Source: Flagellatimonas centrodinii
GTDB lineage: Bacteria; Pseudomonadota; Gammaproteobacteria; Nevskiales; Nevskiaceae
DNA: 64,000 bases
NCBI RefSeq assembly: GCF_016918765.2
Contig: NZ_CP092104.1
Coordinates: 434,001-498,000, forward strand
Direction of reading: 5' to 3'
Below the pieces are notes generated by a model, which was not told the origin of the DNA, did no database searches, and saw only the letters and a program-made list of their open reading frames with translations. Numbering within the stretch: the first letter of the stretch is position 1; each line of letters opens with the position of its first letter. Shown piece after piece: positions 61,613 to 64,000 of the stretch. Both the position numbers and the translations under genes were made by a program.

Positions 61613-61964
61613 CGCCATACAAATCGTCGACGCCGACGGCCGCTTGCTGTTTGCCCGGTGTCATCAACCGAAAAGCTTCTGGGCGCGCGCACGCGGGCTT
61701 CTGGGCCGGCGCGCACTTCGAGCTGATGAGGCTTGGTGGTTTACCGACTGCCGCGGTGTCCACAGTGTCGGCTTAAGCCTCCCAATCGATGTCGTGCACC
61801 TCGATGCGCACGGGCGCATCGTCGCTCTGTGCACGCCCTTGCATCCGGCACGCATCAGCTGGCAGCCGCGGGGATGCCACGTCGTTGAGATGGCAGCGGG
61901 CCGGGCACGCGCGTTGGGGCTTCAGGCAGGGCAACTGCTGGCGAGACGGCCATGCGCACCCTGA
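61605..61964 (+). CDS. DUF192 family protein
   Basis: A 119-residue DUF192 protein, a small beta-barrel family of unknown function often found near Tad or other secretion genes. Visible family features are LLFARCHQPKSFWARARGLLGRRAL, WWFTDCRGVHSVGLSLPIDVVHLDAHGRIV and VVEMAAGRARALGLQAGQLL. There is no signal peptide. It overlaps tadC by eight bases and the next gene by thirteen. Confidence 0.85.
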   Translation: MYSAIQIVDADGRLLFARCHQPKSFWARARGLLGRRALRADEAWWFTDCRGVHSVGLSLPIDVVHLDAHGRIVALCTPLHPARISWQPRGCHVVEMAAGRARALGLQAGQLLARRPCAP

Positions 61965-62410
61965 TCCCGCTGCTGGCTTGCCTCTGTATGGCCTGCGTTC
62001 ATCAGCCCAGGATCTCGCCGGATGCCGGCATACGCCTGTCGGACCGTCTCGATCAGGCCGACCTGGCACTACGCGAAGCCCGCCTGCTCGACGCCGAGGT
62101 GGCATACCGGCAGCTCGCCACCGATCATCCACGACTGCCGGAGGTCTGGTTGCGGCTTGGCAATATCTACGTCCGCCAGGATCAACTCGATGCGGCCGTG
62201 CACAGCTATCGGCAGGGTCTACAGCGGCATCCCGGCGACGGGCGGCTCTGGTACAACCTGGCGCTGGCCCAATTGCGGCAATCGATAGATACGCTGGAGA
62301 CCGCCAGCGCGGTGCTCGCTGTCGATAGCCCGTATCACGTCCGACTGCAGGCCCTGCACCAGCGGCTGCTGCAGCTTGCCGCGCCGGACCACAACGACAC
62401 CTCACCATGA
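61952..62410 (+). CDS. tadD: TadD-like TPR lipoprotein
   Basis: A 152-residue protein with an N-terminal leader rich in Leu and Cys (LIPLLACLCMACVHQP) that looks like a lipoprotein signal, and two or three TPR motifs (ADLALREARLLDAEVAYRQLATDHPRLPEVWLRLGNIYVRQDQLDAAVHSYRQGLQRHPGDGRLWYNLALAQ). TadD-type proteins probably help assemble or localise the secretin. It is short compared with TadD of Aggregatibacter. Overlaps neighbours on both sides. Confidence 0.82.
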   Translation: MRTLIPLLACLCMACVHQPRISPDAGIRLSDRLDQADLALREARLLDAEVAYRQLATDHPRLPEVWLRLGNIYVRQDQLDAAVHSYRQGLQRHPGDGRLWYNLALAQLRQSIDTLETASAVLAVDSPYHVRLQALHQRLLQLAAPDHNDTSP

Positions 62411-63129
62411 GGGTGGCACATCAACAGCGCGGTCAGGGCGCGGTGGAATTCATGGTGGTGTTTGTGCTGTTCCTTGCTTTGCTGGGTGGCCTGTTCGAGA
62501 TGACCCGCGTCATCCGCTGCAAGCTGTTGCTACGCAGTGCCACGTTTGAAGCCGCCCGAGTCGGAGCCATGCATCATGCTCGGCGCGCGCCCATGGAGGC
62601 CGAGCTGGCAAACGGCATGACCGCCTTGCAGACCTTCGGTGCCCGCGGCCCCGAGGGTCTGGTCGCCGCTCAAGCGCGCGCCCGAGCATTGGTGTCAGCC
62701 CCGGGCATCGGCATCCGCATCCTGCATCCCACTGCAGCGCTACATACAGCCTTGGCGCGATCACAGTGGATCCATCTTGACGGCGACGACACCTATGCGT
62801 GGGCGCAGGTCATTCCCAACGATAACCTGCAGTGGCGACCCCGCGATTCGGTGACCATCGCGGACGGAACCGAGGTACATCTCCAGGATGCCAATCTACT
62901 CAAGGTCGCCAGCGTCTGGTGTCACCGCCTGGTGGTGCCGGCACTGGATCGGCTGATTCATGCGGTGGTCACGACCCCTGCGTGGGCCAGCGACAGGCAG
63001 TCACCATGCACCGCCCTCAGTAGCGGGCCGGACCGACCCGACGGCATCGCCGCCGGCTACTACCTCGCTGTCACCGGGACGGCAATCGTGCGCATGCAGA
63101 GCGCAGTGGTTGACGATGACCTTTCGTGA
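62407..63129 (+). CDS. tadE: TadE-like pseudopilin
   Basis: A 240-residue protein with a class III leader: MRVAHQQRG followed by QGAVEF (Glu at +5 after Gly9) and the hydrophobic helix MVVFVLFLALLGGLFEMTRVI. The PF07811 TadE pattern SATFEAARVGAMH follows. The extracytoplasmic part (about 195 residues) has two Cys that could pair (WCHR and PCTAL). Overlaps tadD by four bases and ends the locus, 27 bases before the convergent heme O synthase gene. Confidence 0.88.
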   Translation: MRVAHQQRGQGAVEFMVVFVLFLALLGGLFEMTRVIRCKLLLRSATFEAARVGAMHHARRAPMEAELANGMTALQTFGARGPEGLVAAQARARALVSAPGIGIRILHPTAALHTALARSQWIHLDGDDTYAWAQVIPNDNLQWRPRDSVTIADGTEVHLQDANLLKVASVWCHRLVVPALDRLIHAVVTTPAWASDRQSPCTALSSGPDRPDGIAAGYYLAVTGTAIVRMQSAVVDDDLS

Positions 63130-63156
63130 ACACTGCCCTCTCTGAGGAGCACTGGC

Positions 63157-64000
63157 CTACTGCGGATACGGCAGGTAGTGGTCAACCAGCAGCAGGGTGA
63201 AGATGCCCATCAGATAGACGATGGAGTAGCCGAAGGTTTTCATCGGCAGCCCGGGGCGCGGTGCGAACTTCAGACGGATGGCGTAGGCGAGGAAGATGCA
63301 GCTGAGCACCACGGCGCCGGCCAGATAGAACCAGCCGCTCATGCCGAAGATGAAGGGAAGCACGCTGGAGACGAACAGCAGCACGGTGTAGAGCAGCACC
63401 TGGGTTCGGGTGAACTCGATGCCGTGCGTCACCGGCAGCATGGGCACGTCGGCGTCGGCGTATTCCTTGTGGCGTTCGATGGCCAATGCCCAGAAGTGCG
63501 GCGGCGTCCAGATGAAGATGATGAGGAACAGGATCAGGGCGTGCGGGTCGACGGTACCGGTCACGGCAGCCCATCCGAGCACCGGCGGCGCAGCACCCGC
63601 TGCCCCGCCGATGACGATGTTCTGCGGTGTGGCGCGTTTGAGAAACAGGGTGTAAACGCCGGCGTAGCCGATCAGGGTGAACTGGGTGAGCACGGCGGTC
63701 AGGGAGTTGACCCAGAACCAGAGGATGGCGAAACCGGCCAGCCCAAGTACGGTGGCGAAGGCGATGCTTTCGGTCATGCCGAGGGCGCCGGTGACCAGCG
63801 GCCGGCCGCAGGTACGGGCCATGCGGGCATCGATTTCGCGGTCGATGATCTGGTTGATGGCGGCGGCGGCAGCGGCCTGCAGGCCGATGCCGAGCGTGCC
63901 GAGCAGCAATGCCTGAATCGGTGGCAGGCCGGGCACGGCGAGGAACATGCCGACCACGGCGGTGAACACGATCAGCATCACCACGCGCGGTTTGCAGAGT
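63157..64000 (-). CDS. ctaB: Heme O synthase (protoheme IX farnesyltransferase), start beyond right edge
   Basis: UbiA-family membrane prenyltransferase that converts heme B to heme O for terminal oxidases. The C-terminal 281 codons are in the window. Motifs include [15 protein letters not shown] (first Asp-rich substrate motif), [34 protein letters not shown], and [17 protein letters not shown] with the second Asp-rich motif, plus about eight membrane helices. The frame stays open to the edge (reading [11 protein letters not shown] upstream), which matches the conserved N-terminal TKPRV segment, so the internal ATG at 63984 is not the true start. Oxidase genes would be expected just outside the window. 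Confidence 0.93.
   Translation of the reverse strand, partial: LCKPRVVMLIVFTAVVGMFLAVPGLPPIQALLLGTLGIGLQAAAAAAINQIIDREIDARMARTCGRPLVTGALGMTESIAFATVLGLAGFAILWFWVNSLTAVLTQFTLIGYAGVYTLFLKRATPQNIVIGGAAGAAPPVLGWAAVTGTVDPHALILFLIIFIWTPPHFWALAIERHKEYADADVPMLPVTHGIEFTRTQVLLYTVLLFVSSVLPFIFGMSGWFYLAGAVVLSCIFLAYAIRLKFAPRPGLPMKTFGYSIVYLMGIFTLLLVDHYLPYPQ

Noticed and set aside
43180-63129. Whole region as an integrated plasmid or phage
   Set aside because: Despite TraT and Rhs there are no integrase, transposase, relaxase, tRNA attachment site or flanking direct repeats visible in the window.
63157-63984. Treating the internal ATG at 63984 as the start of heme O synthase
   Set aside because: The frame continues to the window edge with residues (LCKPRV) matching the conserved family N-terminus, so the gene is cut by the edge.

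Overview
The window is a GC-rich chromosomal segment of a Gram-negative bacterium, most likely a gammaproteobacterium. The basis is a canonical proteobacterial division and cell wall (dcw) cluster running mraZ to ftsZ and on to lpxC, dciA, an M23 peptidase and secA, together with lpxC, tamA/tamB, ttcA and a class A RNase P RNA. MurE carries the DNPR signature of meso-diaminopimelate ligases. No genus can be assigned from the sequence alone; gene order and intergenic repeat style resemble Xanthomonadales/Nevskiales-like gammaproteobacteria, which is an impression only.

Region 1 (1-22.4 kb) is the dcw cluster, almost entirely on the minus strand. Reading with transcription from right to left: mraZ, rsmH, ftsL, ftsI, murE, murF, mraY, murD, ftsW, murG, murC, murB, ddlB, ftsQ, ftsA, ftsZ, lpxC, then a divergent pair (dciA on plus, an M23 peptidase on minus) and secA, which runs off the left edge. 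Nearly all mur/fts genes overlap by 1-4 bases (ATGA, GTGA or TGATG junctions), so translation is probably coupled. A good candidate mra promoter lies upstream of mraZ.

Region 2 (22.4-23.4 kb) is non-coding. It holds a 31-bp tandem repeat array, a 97-bp hairpin repeat, two extra tandem copies of the 3' end of RNase P RNA, and rnpB itself on the minus strand.

Region 3 (23.4-38 kb) is metabolism and housekeeping: an SRPBCC protein, a BtuF-like protein without signal peptide, acetyl-CoA synthetase (acs), a second AMP-forming acyl-CoA ligase, catalase-peroxidase katG, a MoxR ATPase, the carbon-metabolism run tkt-gap-pgk, an SDR oxidoreductase and ttcA. Region 4 (38-43.2 kb) is tamA-tamB, the outer-membrane translocation and assembly module.

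Region 5 (43.2-51.6 kb, minus strand) is accessory: a TraT-like lipoprotein, two small unknown genes, a candidate immunity gene, a 1698-residue Rhs protein with a C-terminal DUF2235 (Tle1-like) hydrolase domain, and a LuxR-type regulator. Region 6 (51.8-63.1 kb, plus strand) is a Tad/Flp pilus locus: flp, TadG-like, TadE-like, cpaB, cpaC, an FHA-tadA fusion, tadB, tadC, DUF192, tadD, tadE. No tadZ and no prepilin peptidase gene is present. The right edge holds the 3' part of a heme O synthase (ctaB/cyoE) on the minus strand.

The most unusual observation is at the boundary of regions 5 and 6. The Rhs toxin, transcribed divergently from the Tad operon, begins with a pilin/TadE-like segment (G21 then AALYQY and a hydrophobic stretch) instead of a PAAR or Sec leader, followed by an acidic Gly/Ser/Asp spacer. 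A 20-bp dyad (TGTCnC-N8-GGGACA followed by TACAT) occurs upstream of flp and, in degraded or intact form, upstream of two small genes on the far side of the rhs gene, all in the same orientation to the gene. I infer a possible co-regulated Tad-linked Rhs effector system; this is a hypothesis from sequence layout.
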